From contig JAZSDN010000002.1 of assembly GCA_045531205.1 (NCBI GenBank), forward strand, positions 1 through 64,000: a DNA stretch of 64,000 nt, written 5' to 3'. Positions 24,312 to 33,153 of this stretch are shown piece by piece (within the stretch, counting starts at the first letter, position 1; every line of letters begins with the position of its first letter). The DNA is from JAZNQL01 sp045531205 (lineage in GTDB: Bacteria > Bacillota > Clostridia > UMGS1883 > UMGS1540). A program made the position numbers and the translations under genes. A model generated the notes under the pieces. It was not told the origin of the DNA. It worked only from the letters and a program-made list of their open reading frames with translations, and searched no databases.

Positions 24312-24536
24312 TTAATCCCACATCTCACCGTTTTTTGGGTATAATTCAAGCACTTTATAAAAATTCGGGATTTCTTTTATCGGTTTATTGTTTTTTAAAG
24401 CTGTTAAAACTTCAATTTTTTCGTCAAGCATTTCGTTACTATCCAAGTCAAAGAATTGACTAACTTCATAGCAATCTACTTGAAAGAGCAAATCTAAAAT
24501 TTTTTCCCTTTTTTCTATCAATTCTCTTTCGGTCAT
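24312..24536 (-). CDS. Hypothetical 74-residue protein
   Basis: Starts MTERELIEKREKILDLLFQV with a GGCGGGTG RBS inside the end of the minor head gene. Acidic, helical; contains VSQFFDLDSNEMLDEKIEVL and ends in NGEMWD. No family recognised. It is the last gene before the tRNA cluster. Confidence 0.6.
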   Translation of the reverse strand: MTERELIEKREKILDLLFQVDCYEVSQFFDLDSNEMLDEKIEVLTALKNNKPIKEIPNFYKVLELYPKNGEMWD

Positions 24537-24537
24537 A

Positions 24538-26469
24538 TTATTCACCCGCCTTTTTAAGCAGTTCTTCAATCAAATTATCCAACTCGGCACACAGTTCGGG
24601 TTTGTCTTTGCGTAACATATCAATCAAATCAGGTCTTGTTACGCTTAAAGAAGCATAGTTTGCAACAGTTTCTTTGATTCTGTTACCTTCCCTTGCGTAA
24701 TATTGCTGTCCGTGTCCGTACTTTACAGTGCCATTCGCTCTATATGTACCCTTTGATAATGCGTCATAAATATCTTGCAGGTTACAAATACCGCCACCCA
24801 TTATATTGCGTGATTCGTAATCTCGTTCAACTTCCATTGCAGTGCGAAGCTTTTTAGCTTCTTTTTCATATTGCTTATATGCCGCATAATCTTCCCAAGA
24901 GGGTTTTCCATTCGGCAAATATTTTTCTCTTGTATCGGCAATCTTCTTTTTGTAGGTTGTTTCCAAACGATTTCTTATAACTTCGTGTTCATTATTGTGT
25001 TTTTTGAACAATTCGGCTATCTCGTCACCTATATCGTCTGATGTATTTCTGAATGTATCAATAAGCGGCTGTTGCTGTGAGCTAAACCAATTATTATACT
25101 TCTTAACATCTTTTCTGCCGTACATATCAAGTAAGTGCATTTGTTCGTGCAGAGTAGTATTGACTTGACCTGCAATGTTATCGCCCTTTAATTTAGGAAT
25201 ATTGAATTTAACATCTACAATCTCGTGATTGTTTGCTTTGTAGCGGTAGTTAATAGCGTGATTTTTGCCGTGAGAAATCTTAAACGGAATGTTGTTTGCA
25301 CTAAAATTCTCTAACTTACCTAAACTTGCATACAATTTCAATGCGTTCGGGTCTGCTCCCTCAATATTATTGACAAAATCAATAAGTTTTTGAGTGTTCT
25401 TGCCCTCTGCTCCTTTGGTAAATGCTTCGGGATAATCGGACATTTGCAATTCAACCTTTTCAGGTTCAATCTGCTGTACTGTTTGTTTAGGTTGCACCGC
25501 TTCCAATTTCTTGCCTGTGGCTTTTGCAAATTCTTCGGGTGTCATAAGGTTATATTCTACATAACAACGACAATTACAATCGTGAGCAGCTACACCGCTT
25601 TGTGACGGAGCTTTCGCTTTTACTCCACCACCCAAATTAAACAACTCACCCACCTTAACGGTTTGCCCTTCCATTTTTATATGATTAGCACCGTTTCTGC
25701 TTAAAGTGGTTTTCCAACCCTTTTTTGTGTGTTTCCTTTGTTGCGGTCTTACTCGTTCATCTTTCATTGTTCGCCAAGTTGCCGCATAGATTAAGTTGCT
25801 ACCTTCAAGCCCTTCACTTAAATGCTCTGCACAATCCATAAAGCCACTTTCAATATTTCGGTGTGTTTCAGTTCTTGCAATGTTCTTTGCCTTGCTCTCG
25901 CTTACTCCAATTCGTTCAGATATGCGTTTTGCTGCCTGCTCGTATCTGTCACCGTTCATAAGAGCAATGTTTAATTCCTCTTGTATTTGATATATAATAT
26001 CTGCCCTGTTTCTTTCTAAAATTCTCGGCAATGTTAATTTGCTTATGTTGTTATTTACCGCTTGTTTTAGCACTTCGGGGCGTACTGATATATCTTTTGT
26101 AACCTCTGCAAGTTTCTGTGCTGTATCTGCCTTTTTTATGGCTTCTGCCATACCTTTGTAGCACTCCGAATAAGTTTTATCAATAAGACTTATTAATTCT
26201 TTTTTAAGAGCTGGGGTCATATCATCAACATTTTTGACTATCTCATTCAAGAACCACGCTTTATTTCTATTTGCGTCAAGAGTTGCGGTATATATTCTGC
26301 CGTCCTTGTCAGCGTATTTAACATATTGTTCTGCAAGAAAATTGTTGAGGTCTTTTTCAAGGGAGCGGTATATTTTTTTTATCTTTTCTTCTGTTAGCTT
26401 TTCACGGCTTTCCTCAATTCTGCGTATCTCATACAGCAGTTCATTAAGGCTTGTTTTTGATTTAGGCAA
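24538..26469 (-). CDS. Minor head protein (Mu gpF/SPP1 gp7-like) fused to a zincin-like domain
   Basis: 643 residues. Residues 1-330 are a head morphogenesis protein: helical N-terminus, ARTETHRNIESGFMDCAEHL, AATWRTMKDERVRPQQRKHT and the zinc-like DCNCRCYVEYNLMTPEEFAK. Beyond about residue 345 comes an extra 300-residue domain absent from ordinary gp7 proteins. It carries TTLHEQMHLLDMYG, an HExxH metallopeptidase motif, with a downstream KETVANYASLS that could give the third ligand. The domain may be an ejected enzyme acting on host targets; substrate unknown. Located after portal as expected. Confidence 0.85.
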   Translation of the reverse strand: MPKSKTSLNELLYEIRRIEESREKLTEEKIKKIYRSLEKDLNNFLAEQYVKYADKDGRIYTATLDANRNKAWFLNEIVKNVDDMTPALKKELISLIDKTYSECYKGMAEAIKKADTAQKLAEVTKDISVRPEVLKQAVNNNISKLTLPRILERNRADIIYQIQEELNIALMNGDRYEQAAKRISERIGVSESKAKNIARTETHRNIESGFMDCAEHLSEGLEGSNLIYAATWRTMKDERVRPQQRKHTKKGWKTTLSRNGANHIKMEGQTVKVGELFNLGGGVKAKAPSQSGVAAHDCNCRCYVEYNLMTPEEFAKATGKKLEAVQPKQTVQQIEPEKVELQMSDYPEAFTKGAEGKNTQKLIDFVNNIEGADPNALKLYASLGKLENFSANNIPFKISHGKNHAINYRYKANNHEIVDVKFNIPKLKGDNIAGQVNTTLHEQMHLLDMYGRKDVKKYNNWFSSQQQPLIDTFRNTSDDIGDEIAELFKKHNNEHEVIRNRLETTYKKKIADTREKYLPNGKPSWEDYAAYKQYEKEAKKLRTAMEVERDYESRNIMGGGICNLQDIYDALSKGTYRANGTVKYGHGQQYYAREGNRIKETVANYASLSVTRPDLIDMLRKDKPELCAELDNLIEELLKKAGE

Positions 26470-26492
26470 TATACCACCCCCTTTATGTTAGT

Positions 26493-27953
26493 TTATTCAT
26501 CATCATTATTGGGATTAGGCTCGGTTTCACTGTCGTTATCATCATCGTCACCTTGTACTTTTTCGTACAAATCCATTGCTCTTTCTTTTTCTTCCGCAAT
26601 AAGTTCCATAATAAAATCAACATCATCAATGCCCGATATCTGCGAATATACCCACGCTTTCGGCAATCCTGCTGAAATAAGAGATTGTGCCGTTTGTGCT
26701 TCTGACAATCTATCAAGCGGGAAATTACGATGAAATTCCATACAGAATTGAAGCGGGTCAGCCTTAATGCCTTTTTTAGCCCAGCTTGAACACAATACTT
26801 TCCACATATGTTGTGCGGAGTTCATTACACTTGCTTCAAAGGTTGCACATTTCGTTTCAAGACCGTGCAGCTTAAATTTCAGTGAAACACCGCTTGCTGT
26901 TCCGAAACTTTCATCACCCAAATTCGGAGTTCTTGAAAATCTGTATATATTATCTTCCAATCTATCCAAATGATTTTGAGTGAATGTATCATTGATATTT
27001 TTGGTAAGCCATTTTACGGGGTCGCTGCTTTGGTTCATTCCAACGGGAGGAATAATAAGGCTACCGCTCTTTTGTGCTTTTGTAATCACTTCATCGTCTG
27101 CATTAAGGTTAATCAACAACATTGCGTGTACAAAAGCTTCAAGTTCATTTGAATTATCCGAGATAACCTTGTCAGCGTCGTCAATAAGAGCAAGCACCTT
27201 TTCAGCGTCACCAAGATATTCTTTGTTGTTTGCGATACCTTGCAAGGGGCAATAATCAAATAGATGTTCCGCTTTATCAACAAAGGTAAGTGAAGTAAGT
27301 TGACCTTTAAAGATATATTTGTATTTGTTGTCGTAAAATTCAGCAATCCACGAAGCAACGCCGTCTATATCTTTAATTTCGTAATATCTTATGGCAAATT
27401 CAGGTTCGGAAATATCTATATCTGACATAGGAATTGTTTCAAATCCGTGTATAGGCAATACTCTTTCTTCACCCTCTTTGTCAATATAGAACAATCTGCC
27501 CGAATAACCGTATGTACTTGCGAATTTGGTTGTTTCCATATCAACGCCAAACATATTATTGCGGGTAGTAAAGTCGGTGAGCCTTTTTGTAACTTCATCA
27601 ACTGCTTTTTCACCGCCCGTTACTTCCTCTGCTTCATCTGTATCGCTGTAACTGTATGTAATAGGCTCTCCTGCAAAGTAACCTGTTTTAAAATCAATAA
27701 TTTCACCGAAATAATCATTATTGATTTTGTTATTTATCGGGTTTTCTTCATCTTCATATTTGGGAGTTCGTGAAAAAATCGGCACACCTTCCGCAATAGC
27801 CATATATCGCTTATAAAGTTTCCTGTTATAATCGGCATTGGGTTTGTGCTTTTGAATGATTTTGACAAGCAGCTCTGCTGATATGCCATTTTTACGAATT
27901 TCCTCTATTTCTGCCGTAAAATCAGGCAGCAATTCAAGCTCTGTTCTTAACAT
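26493..27953 (-). CDS. Portal protein (SPP1 gp6-like)
   Basis: 486 residues. It has NRKLYKRYMAIAEGVPIFSR, NNKINNDYFGEIIDFKTGYF AGEP, the PLQGIANNKEYLGDAEKVLA wing/stem segment and GTASGVSLKFKLHGLETKCA, characteristic of the SPP1-type portal family. The C-terminus is very acidic (DDDDNDSETEPN). It forms the dodecameric DNA gate. It follows terminase and small genes, and overlaps the preceding ORF. Confidence 0.9.
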   Translation of the reverse strand: MLRTELELLPDFTAEIEEIRKNGISAELLVKIIQKHKPNADYNRKLYKRYMAIAEGVPIFSRTPKYEDEENPINNKINNDYFGEIIDFKTGYFAGEPITYSYSDTDEAEEVTGGEKAVDEVTKRLTDFTTRNNMFGVDMETTKFASTYGYSGRLFYIDKEGEERVLPIHGFETIPMSDIDISEPEFAIRYYEIKDIDGVASWIAEFYDNKYKYIFKGQLTSLTFVDKAEHLFDYCPLQGIANNKEYLGDAEKVLALIDDADKVISDNSNELEAFVHAMLLINLNADDEVITKAQKSGSLIIPPVGMNQSSDPVKWLTKNINDTFTQNHLDRLEDNIYRFSRTPNLGDESFGTASGVSLKFKLHGLETKCATFEASVMNSAQHMWKVLCSSWAKKGIKADPLQFCMEFHRNFPLDRLSEAQTAQSLISAGLPKAWVYSQISGIDDVDFIMELIAEEKERAMDLYEKVQGDDDDNDSETEPNPNNDDE

Positions 27954-28092
27954 TCTTCCCAGCCTTTCTTTTTTTGGGTTTGTAATTTACTATTTTTCTA
28001 TCAAAAATGATTTTGCCGTCAGGAGTACGGGTAAGCCCACACCTTATACAAACAAAAACATCATTAATTTTTTGCCATATATGAGGACACAT
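27934..28092 (-). CDS. 52-residue Cys-containing protein
   Basis: Starts MCPHIWQKINDVFVCIRCGL; the TAATG overlap with the peptidase gene decides the start. A CPH...CIRC arrangement with a basic C-terminus (KPKKRKAGKNVKNRA) suggests a small zinc-binding, nucleic-acid-binding protein. Function unknown. Confidence 0.6.
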   Translation of the reverse strand: MCPHIWQKINDVFVCIRCGLTRTPDGKIIFDRKIVNYKPKKRKAGKNVKNRA

Positions 28093-28448
28093 TAAATGCA
28101 CCCCACTTGTTCGTAAGCTTTGTGTATTTTGGGAATTTGAATAGCAAGCCAATCTACCATTTCTTCATTTCTTGCCCAACCACCGTCATAAGCAAATGTA
28201 CTTTCCTGCAAGCCGCTCTCATTAAAAAATGCGTGTACTATTTCGTGTCGTAAAATTAAATCTTCACAAGCCTTAATAGATTCTGCTTCTTCGTGTTCCC
28301 AACCTTTATGAGTGCTCATATCACAATAGACAATCTGTTTTGTGTAACCGTCACAATATCCCGATATAGAGCGTCTTTCAAAGGCTTCTTCTTCGTCATA
28401 TTTGCGTTTGATAATTTCATAGTCTGTGCCTAAAATATTTACTTTCAT
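28092..28448 (-). CDS. Zinc metallopeptidase-like protein (HExxH)
   Basis: 118 residues. LILRHEIVHAFFNESGL gives an HExxH helix and NEEMVDWLAIQIPKI supplies a downstream acidic residue, the layout of short SprT/IrrE-like peptidases found in phage terminase neighbourhoods. ATG overlaps the terminase stop by one base. Substrate unknown; possibly a host regulator or a virion maturation step. Confidence 0.7.
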   Translation of the reverse strand: MKVNILGTDYEIIKRKYDEEEAFERRSISGYCDGYTKQIVYCDMSTHKGWEHEEAESIKACEDLILRHEIVHAFFNESGLQESTFAYDGGWARNEEMVDWLAIQIPKIHKAYEQVGCI

Positions 28449-29677
28449 TACAACCTCTTTCCTGCCTTAACCTCACCTGACAACATAGGAACATTAAAAG
28501 CGTATCTTAATGCGTCTATGCCGTGGTCGTCTTTACCTACGGGTTTCGGCAATGCGTTACCAAATTTATCTTCTTCCCAACAATAACTGCTCATTTCTCG
28601 GATAATGTTCACGCAATCTTTATGTATTACGATTTCGTAACCAAGAAGCCAATATAAACCAAAGTTAATTTCGGTCTTTTTGCACCCTCTCGCCCAAATA
28701 CCATTCAACGCTAATTCGTCTATGCGTTCAGGGCTTGCACTATCGCACATAATATATTGCTGTTTGCATTTATCTTTGAGAATCGGAACGAGCTGTTGTG
28801 TCAGGGATTTTAAAGTGTAATATTCATCAAATATGTAAATGATTTTCTTTGTTTTATCTAAATGTGCTCTTATTAAAGCGGTATAATCGGCAGAATAACC
28901 GAAGTCTAATCCGTTATACACATTATCAAAATATGGAATTTTATCGGTTAAATCTTCAACGTGGTAATTATCAAAAATAAGACCTTCCGCAATACCCCAA
29001 TCGCCCAATCCTGCGACACGGTAACGGCTCGGTCTATTCTTTTTCATTTCCTCAAACATTAACCTGTCGGCTTCGTCAAGCCATTCATTACAAGTGTAGT
29101 TTGTTGTCAAAGCAAGAATATTCGGGTCAACAACATCAAAAAAACGCCGTTTTGAGAAATGCTTTTCACTCCACGGGTTCATTGTCATTGTTATTTGTTT
29201 AAAAAGCGGGGGATTTACAACACCTCGTATACTTTCATCAATGAAGTTGAAATCTTCCTCTTTGCTAATCTCATAAAATTCTTCTATCCAGCACCAACAA
29301 AGAACACCAACATCAACTGATATTGAGGTGATTTTTAAGGGGTCGTCTAAACCACGGAAATATATCTTTTGTCCCGTTGGTATATAGGTCATTTCAAGTG
29401 GACTGTTTGTGCAATTCCATTTATCGTCTACACCTAACCGATGTATAGCCCATTTCAAATCTGTAAATACCGAAGTTCGCAGAGTGTTAAAAGTCTTTCT
29501 GACTACAAGTGCGTTTGCTTCGGGATATTTCATAATATTGTAGATAAACCATAATGCCGTTGTTTTACTCTTTTTACTTGCACGGCTTCCTTTACAAATG
29601 CGATATCTGCCTTTATAGTTCCAAAATGTTGTATATCCTTTACCGACAATGCTTTTAAGTGATACTCGCTTATTCAT
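28448..29677 (-). CDS. terL: Terminase large subunit
   Basis: 409 residues. The Walker A-like GSRASKKSKTTALW, the segment IKYPEANALVVRKTFNTLRT (with MKYPEA in the sequence), CWCWIEEFYEI (Walker B) and the nuclease part NGLDFGYSADYTALIRAH ... DHGIDALRYAFNVP identify TerL. It pumps and cuts phage DNA. Overlaps the small subunit by 8 nt. Confidence 0.95.
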   Translation of the reverse strand: MNKRVSLKSIVGKGYTTFWNYKGRYRICKGSRASKKSKTTALWFIYNIMKYPEANALVVRKTFNTLRTSVFTDLKWAIHRLGVDDKWNCTNSPLEMTYIPTGQKIYFRGLDDPLKITSISVDVGVLCWCWIEEFYEISKEEDFNFIDESIRGVVNPPLFKQITMTMNPWSEKHFSKRRFFDVVDPNILALTTNYTCNEWLDEADRLMFEEMKKNRPSRYRVAGLGDWGIAEGLIFDNYHVEDLTDKIPYFDNVYNGLDFGYSADYTALIRAHLDKTKKIIYIFDEYYTLKSLTQQLVPILKDKCKQQYIMCDSASPERIDELALNGIWARGCKKTEINFGLYWLLGYEIVIHKDCVNIIREMSSYCWEEDKFGNALPKPVGKDDHGIDALRYAFNVPMLSGEVKAGKRL

Positions 29678-30203
29678 CAGGCTCTAAATCCTCTACAAAA
29701 TAAATAGTCTGCTGTTCATCAACTTTCACCTTTTCAGTCCAAATGCCGTAATTCTTACCTAACATTTCGGCAGCTTTATTTGCGTCTGATACTCTTGTCG
29801 GTATTTCAACAACTTTTGCTTCTTCCTTTTCAACTGTAACCTTTTCACGCTTGCCTGTTTCCTTGTTTGTTGTCCAACCCGTTTTCTTTTCTTTAATCGT
29901 AACAACAACACTTTCACTTTCTTGTCGCCGCATTACTCTTGTATAGTATTCAAGGACTTCTTCAATCGTTGCTATTGTGGATTTATTCAGTCCTTTGAGC
30001 AATTCTTCTCGATACTCCAAGACCTTAACATTTCTTAACAAACGGGAAGCTTGCACTTCTGCGGTTTTTTCGCTATATCCTGCCGCAATAGCAGCTTGTT
30101 TGGCGTTATGATTATGTTTAAATAACTCCTGAACAAATCTCTTTTGCTGTTCAGTTAATTTCTTATCATTTGATTTTTTGTTATTTGGTTTCTTTTTCGC
30201 CAT
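29670..30203 (-). CDS. terS: Terminase small subunit
   Basis: 177 residues. LTEQQKRFVQELFKHNHNAK QAAIAAGYSEKTAEVQASRL L is the helix-turn-helix of the Terminase_2 small subunit family. The basic Lys/Asn-rich N-terminus and the C-terminal oligomerisation part fit. It recognises pac DNA and loads TerL. Confidence 0.9.
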   Translation of the reverse strand: MAKKKPNNKKSNDKKLTEQQKRFVQELFKHNHNAKQAAIAAGYSEKTAEVQASRLLRNVKVLEYREELLKGLNKSTIATIEEVLEYYTRVMRRQESESVVVTIKEKKTGWTTNKETGKREKVTVEKEEAKVVEIPTRVSDANKAAEMLGKNYGIWTEKVKVDEQQTIYFVEDLEPDE

Positions 30204-30221
30204 AACGCCCCCTCCCTCTTA

Positions 30222-30254
30222 AAAAAGTAAACAAAGCGGCGCATTAACGCCGCT
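30222..30254 (-). terminator. Terminator after the queuosine-transporter gene
   Basis: Minus-strand stem AGCGGCG/CGCCGCT (7 bp) with a 6-nt loop overlaps the stop codon, followed by TTTGTTTACTTTTTT. It separates the modification cluster from terminase. Confidence 0.7.
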
Positions 30255-30885
30255 CTTTTGTGAAATAATAGAAAAATGGTGTGTCTAAAATAGCGATAAT
30301 CACTTTAATTAAATACTGACCTACAAGCATATTAATTAATGCTATTTGATTATCAAAAATCCAACCAAAACCAAAACCAAAAGCAATAGTTATAAATACT
30401 GCGGTATCAACAAACTGTGAAAGCATTGTACTTGCGTTGTTTCTTATCCATTTGTTTTTACCGTTGTATCTATCTTTAAGCTTATGGAATATATGAACAT
30501 CTAAATACTGACTAATCAAGTAAGCTGATAGACTACCGACTACAAACACCCAATTCTGACCTAACAGCTTTATGTATGCTTCTTGCATAGCTGGGTCAAT
30601 GTGCGGTGTGTATGTTGTAACCACAATAATAGCTGTTGCTATCACTTGCCCGATAAATCCGTATTTAACAATTTTGTTTGCTTCTTGCTTTCCCCATAGC
30701 TCTCCGACAATATCTGTAATCAGGTAACAGACAGGGTAACAGATAATCGCACCTGCTATTGTGATTGGGCTACCGAACAGCGTTAAACCTGTGTCTATCA
30801 CTTTACCCGTTATAACATTTGCAATTACCAAAGAAACAATAAATATAATTGTCAGTATATTTAGATTCTCTTGTGTTTTTTTCAT
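30244..30885 (-). CDS. yhhQ: Queuosine-precursor transporter (YhhQ/VUT family)
   Basis: 213 residues, about six transmembrane helices. The motif AGAIICYPVCYLITDIVGEL WG, SAYLISQYLDVHIFHKLKDR and RNNASTMLSQFVDTAVFITI identify the YhhQ family, which imports preQ0/preQ1-type 7-deazaguanines. Last gene of the dpdA-queC operon and coupled by a 4-nt overlap, so it likely feeds substrate to the phage modification pathway. Location in the host membrane. Confidence 0.9.
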   Translation of the reverse strand: MKKTQENLNILTIIFIVSLVIANVITGKVIDTGLTLFGSPITIAGAIICYPVCYLITDIVGELWGKQEANKIVKYGFIGQVIATAIIVVTTYTPHIDPAMQEAYIKLLGQNWVFVVGSLSAYLISQYLDVHIFHKLKDRYNGKNKWIRNNASTMLSQFVDTAVFITIAFGFGFGWIFDNQIALINMLVGQYLIKVIIAILDTPFFYYFTKERR

Positions 30886-31193
30886 TCAACATCACCCTTT
30901 GTTACTATGACGTGTAAATGAGTGTTGCTGAACGCTTCGATTGTTACGCTTGCCTTTTTTGGCATATATCGTTGCAATTCGTTATATATTTCCTCTGCCG
31001 CTTCTTCAATGGTTAAACTCAAACCGCTCATTTTGTTTAAGAATTGGTCTAAATCTATATAGTCCATATAAAAAGCATTCGGCAAAAACTTAATCTTTAC
31101 ATCTGCCGTATAGTAATCTTTACCGATAGGGCAATAAAGAGAAATTCGTTTGTCAGCTTCAATAACCGAAATAGATTGGGTATTCTTTATCAT
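30882..31193 (-). CDS. QueF-like T-fold protein
   Basis: 103 residues from MIKNTQSISVIEADKRISLY with CGAGG upstream; overlaps queC by 35 nt. SLYCPIGKDYYTADVKIKFL, YMDYIDLDQFLNKM and the beta-strand SVTIEAFSNTHLHVIV follow the T-fold of QueF-type preQ0 reductases, and a Cys-Pro is where QueF has its catalytic Cys. The usual Asp spacing is changed (5 instead of 7 residues). It may reduce preQ0 to preQ1 or act on DNA-bound precursor. Other T-fold enzymes (QueD, FolE) fit less well because no His cluster is present. Confidence 0.65.
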   Translation of the reverse strand: MIKNTQSISVIEADKRISLYCPIGKDYYTADVKIKFLPNAFYMDYIDLDQFLNKMSGLSLTIEEAAEEIYNELQRYMPKKASVTIEAFSNTHLHVIVTKGDVE

Positions 31194-31746
31194 ATCCTCG
31201 TTGCACCTCGCTAATCGCTTTTTCTTTTCTTTTACACGGGTTACACTCACCGCAGGGTTTACCGTCTTTCGGTGTGTAACAACTCCAAGTTTTTGTTTCA
31301 AGGTCTTTTATGCTGCCGCCTTTTGCAATGTAGGTCTGCAACAATTCCCTTTTTGTGTAATCTCTAAAAGGTACAACTATTTTTACTTTTCGTTTGCTAT
31401 CTTCTTTTGTTAATACAAAATTAAAAAGCCTTGTTGCTTTTCTTGCGAATCGTCTTGACTTGTCATAATGCAAATCATCTCTTACTCCACCTATTGCAAC
31501 AACATCACCATAATTAATAGCAATATTAGCAAATAAAAGGTTTCGCAAAGGTATTGTATTTTTGCCGTCACTTTCAATATACTCGCTCAAATCAACACGC
31601 TTAATTATCACATCTTTCGGCAATCGCTTTATTTCCTCTTTGTTCTGCTCTGTGCCGTAATCAATATATAACTTTACATCGGGCTTCCAAAGATAATTAA
31701 TAATATAACTATCCATACCGCCGCTATATAACAATACTTTTTTCAA
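31159..31746 (-). CDS. queC: QueC-like 7-cyano-7-deazaguanine synthase
   Basis: 195 residues, somewhat shorter than host QueC. MKKVLLYSGGMDSYIINYLW carries the PP-loop SGGMDS; VVPFRDYTKRELLQTYIA and the zinc site CYTPKDGKPCGECNPCKRK are diagnostic. QueC makes preQ0 from carboxy-deazaguanine using ammonia and ATP. No QueD, QueE or FolE is in the window, so the substrate must come from the host or the YhhQ importer. Overlaps dpdA by 4 nt. Confidence 0.85.
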   Translation of the reverse strand: MKKVLLYSGGMDSYIINYLWKPDVKLYIDYGTEQNKEEIKRLPKDVIIKRVDLSEYIESDGKNTIPLRNLLFANIAINYGDVVAIGGVRDDLHYDKSRRFARKATRLFNFVLTKEDSKRKVKIVVPFRDYTKRELLQTYIAKGGSIKDLETKTWSCYTPKDGKPCGECNPCKRKEKAISEVQRGYDKEYPIYFGY

Positions 31747-32480
31747 TATAAAACCGCTCCCTTGTAATTGTCTAAAAACTTTTGATACTTACACCATTCT
31801 CTAAAATTGTTTAGTGTTACTATCTTGTAATCTCTTGTAAGTCCTTTGCCTTTTGGCGGTTTCATATATTTAATATCACCGTTAGCATAACGATATAACG
31901 AACCAAAACGGTAGCCGTCCCAAGTGGTGCTATCCACACTGTAAAAGTCATATTTTTTTATCATTTTGGAGGTAAACCCCAACCCGTGTACTTTACAGTT
32001 GTTTTGTCTCGCTATTTTTAGTAATTGTCTTAATACTTCGTGATACTCTTTTTCTTTGTATTTTGTACTGCTCCCCAAAGCTATGTAATCGTATGTTTTG
32101 CACAACTCTACATAGTTTTCAATTCCCCTTGTTCTATGCCATACAGGAATACATCGTTTTCCCGTTTTTTGTTCAAGTTTTTTTCTTAAAGTTAGTACAT
32201 TTTCATACCCGATTATGTTATCAATGTCTAACTCAAAGAAATACTTCACATCATATTCATTGATAAAATTAATATATCCGTCTATATATTTATTCCAATC
32301 AGCATTGCCACTCTTTTTTCGAAATGTGTATGCTCCGCTATCTAACAAAAACATATCCCACTTGTGAATGTTTTCGGCAAGCCCCTTTTTTATATAGGCG
32401 TAACTCGACAATACATATTTTGTTTCTTCAAGCGGCAACCATGAATATGAGCTTTCAAGTCCTGCAAGAAAGAGTTTCAT
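31743..32480 (-). CDS. dpdA: DpdA-like DNA 7-deazaguanine transglycosylase
   Basis: 245 residues. MFLLDSGAYTFRKK, YFFELDIDNIIGYENVLTLR, RCIPVWHRTRGIENYV, YIALGSSTK, VHGLGFTSKMIKKYDFYSVD and STTWDGYRFG follow the TIM-barrel order of tRNA-guanine transglycosylases as adapted in phage DpdA. The family exchanges guanine in DNA for a 7-deazaguanine base such as preQ0 or preQ1. Neighbouring queC, QueF-like and YhhQ genes supply that base, and a ParB-like gene precedes it with a 4-nt overlap. The modified DNA would resist host restriction. Confidence 0.8.
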   Translation of the reverse strand: MKLFLAGLESSYSWLPLEETKYVLSSYAYIKKGLAENIHKWDMFLLDSGAYTFRKKSGNADWNKYIDGYINFINEYDVKYFFELDIDNIIGYENVLTLRKKLEQKTGKRCIPVWHRTRGIENYVELCKTYDYIALGSSTKYKEKEYHEVLRQLLKIARQNNCKVHGLGFTSKMIKKYDFYSVDSTTWDGYRFGSLYRYANGDIKYMKPPKGKGLTRDYKIVTLNNFREWCKYQKFLDNYKGAVLY

Positions 32481-32983
32481 TGTTCAAATTCCTCGCCGCA
32501 GTGAGGACATTTAATTTTTTTTGGCTCTTTCTTCTTTTCTTCTTTATCAACAAAAAAATCCTGCAAATCATTATCTGATACAGGATTTAACAAATTATCA
32601 AGCTCCCATTCTTCAAACCCCGTTAGTTCAAGGTCAAAATCAAGGTCTTGTAATTCTTCTAATTCGATTGATAGTAATTCGTTGTTCCAAGTAGCATATT
32701 CCGATGTTCTGTTATCCGCTAATCGGTATGCCCGAATTTGTGCAGGCGTTAAGTCATTCGCTTTAATTACGGGTACAGTATCAAGGTTAAGCTTCTTTGC
32801 TGCTTTGTATCTTGTATGCCCTGCAATAATTACATTGTCTTTGTCAACAATGATTGGTGACTTAAAGCCGTACTCTTTAATGCTTGTGGCTACACGGTCA
32901 ACCGCTTCGCCGTCATTGTTCCGTGGATTATTCTCATAAGGAATAACCTCGTCAATATTTAAATACTCAATTTGCATTGGCAA
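32477..32983 (-). CDS. ParB/sulfiredoxin-fold protein, candidate DpdB partner
   Basis: 168 residues. IEYLNIDEVIPYENNPRNND, then SIKEYGFKSPIIVDKDNVII AGHTRYKAAKKL is the ParB N-terminal domain with the GHTR motif. YRLADNRTSEYATWNNELL follows, and the end is a zinc-ribbon fragment CPHCGEEF. In bacterial dpd clusters a ParB-fold ATPase (DpdB) assists DpdA, so direct coupling to dpdA suggests that role. Elsewhere in phages this domain accompanies methyltransferases or acts as a nuclease. Confidence 0.75.
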   Translation of the reverse strand: MPMQIEYLNIDEVIPYENNPRNNDGEAVDRVATSIKEYGFKSPIIVDKDNVIIAGHTRYKAAKKLNLDTVPVIKANDLTPAQIRAYRLADNRTSEYATWNNELLSIELEELQDLDFDLELTGFEEWELDNLLNPVSDNDLQDFFVDKEEKKKEPKKIKCPHCGEEFEQ

Positions 32984-33121
32984 CGCTCCTTTAATAGTTT
33001 TGCGTTGTCACTACAAACTTTACCCCTTTTTAATTGAACATCACGCCACCCCACCGCTTCGGCTTTAATGTAATGTTCCAAGCCCAAAAATCCAAAGGAT
33101 AAAACACACCGTTTTATATAT

Positions 33122-33153
33122 ACAAAAACGCCCCCACAATTATGTGAGAGCGT
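33122..33153 (-). terminator. Terminator inside the late leader
   Basis: On the minus strand an 11-bp stem ACGCTCTCACA/TGTGGGGGCGT (two G-U pairs) with a TAAT loop, followed by TTTTTG. It lies about 65-110 nt downstream of the late promoter, so late transcription must pass it. The rest of 32984-33121 has no convincing gene. Confidence 0.7.
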
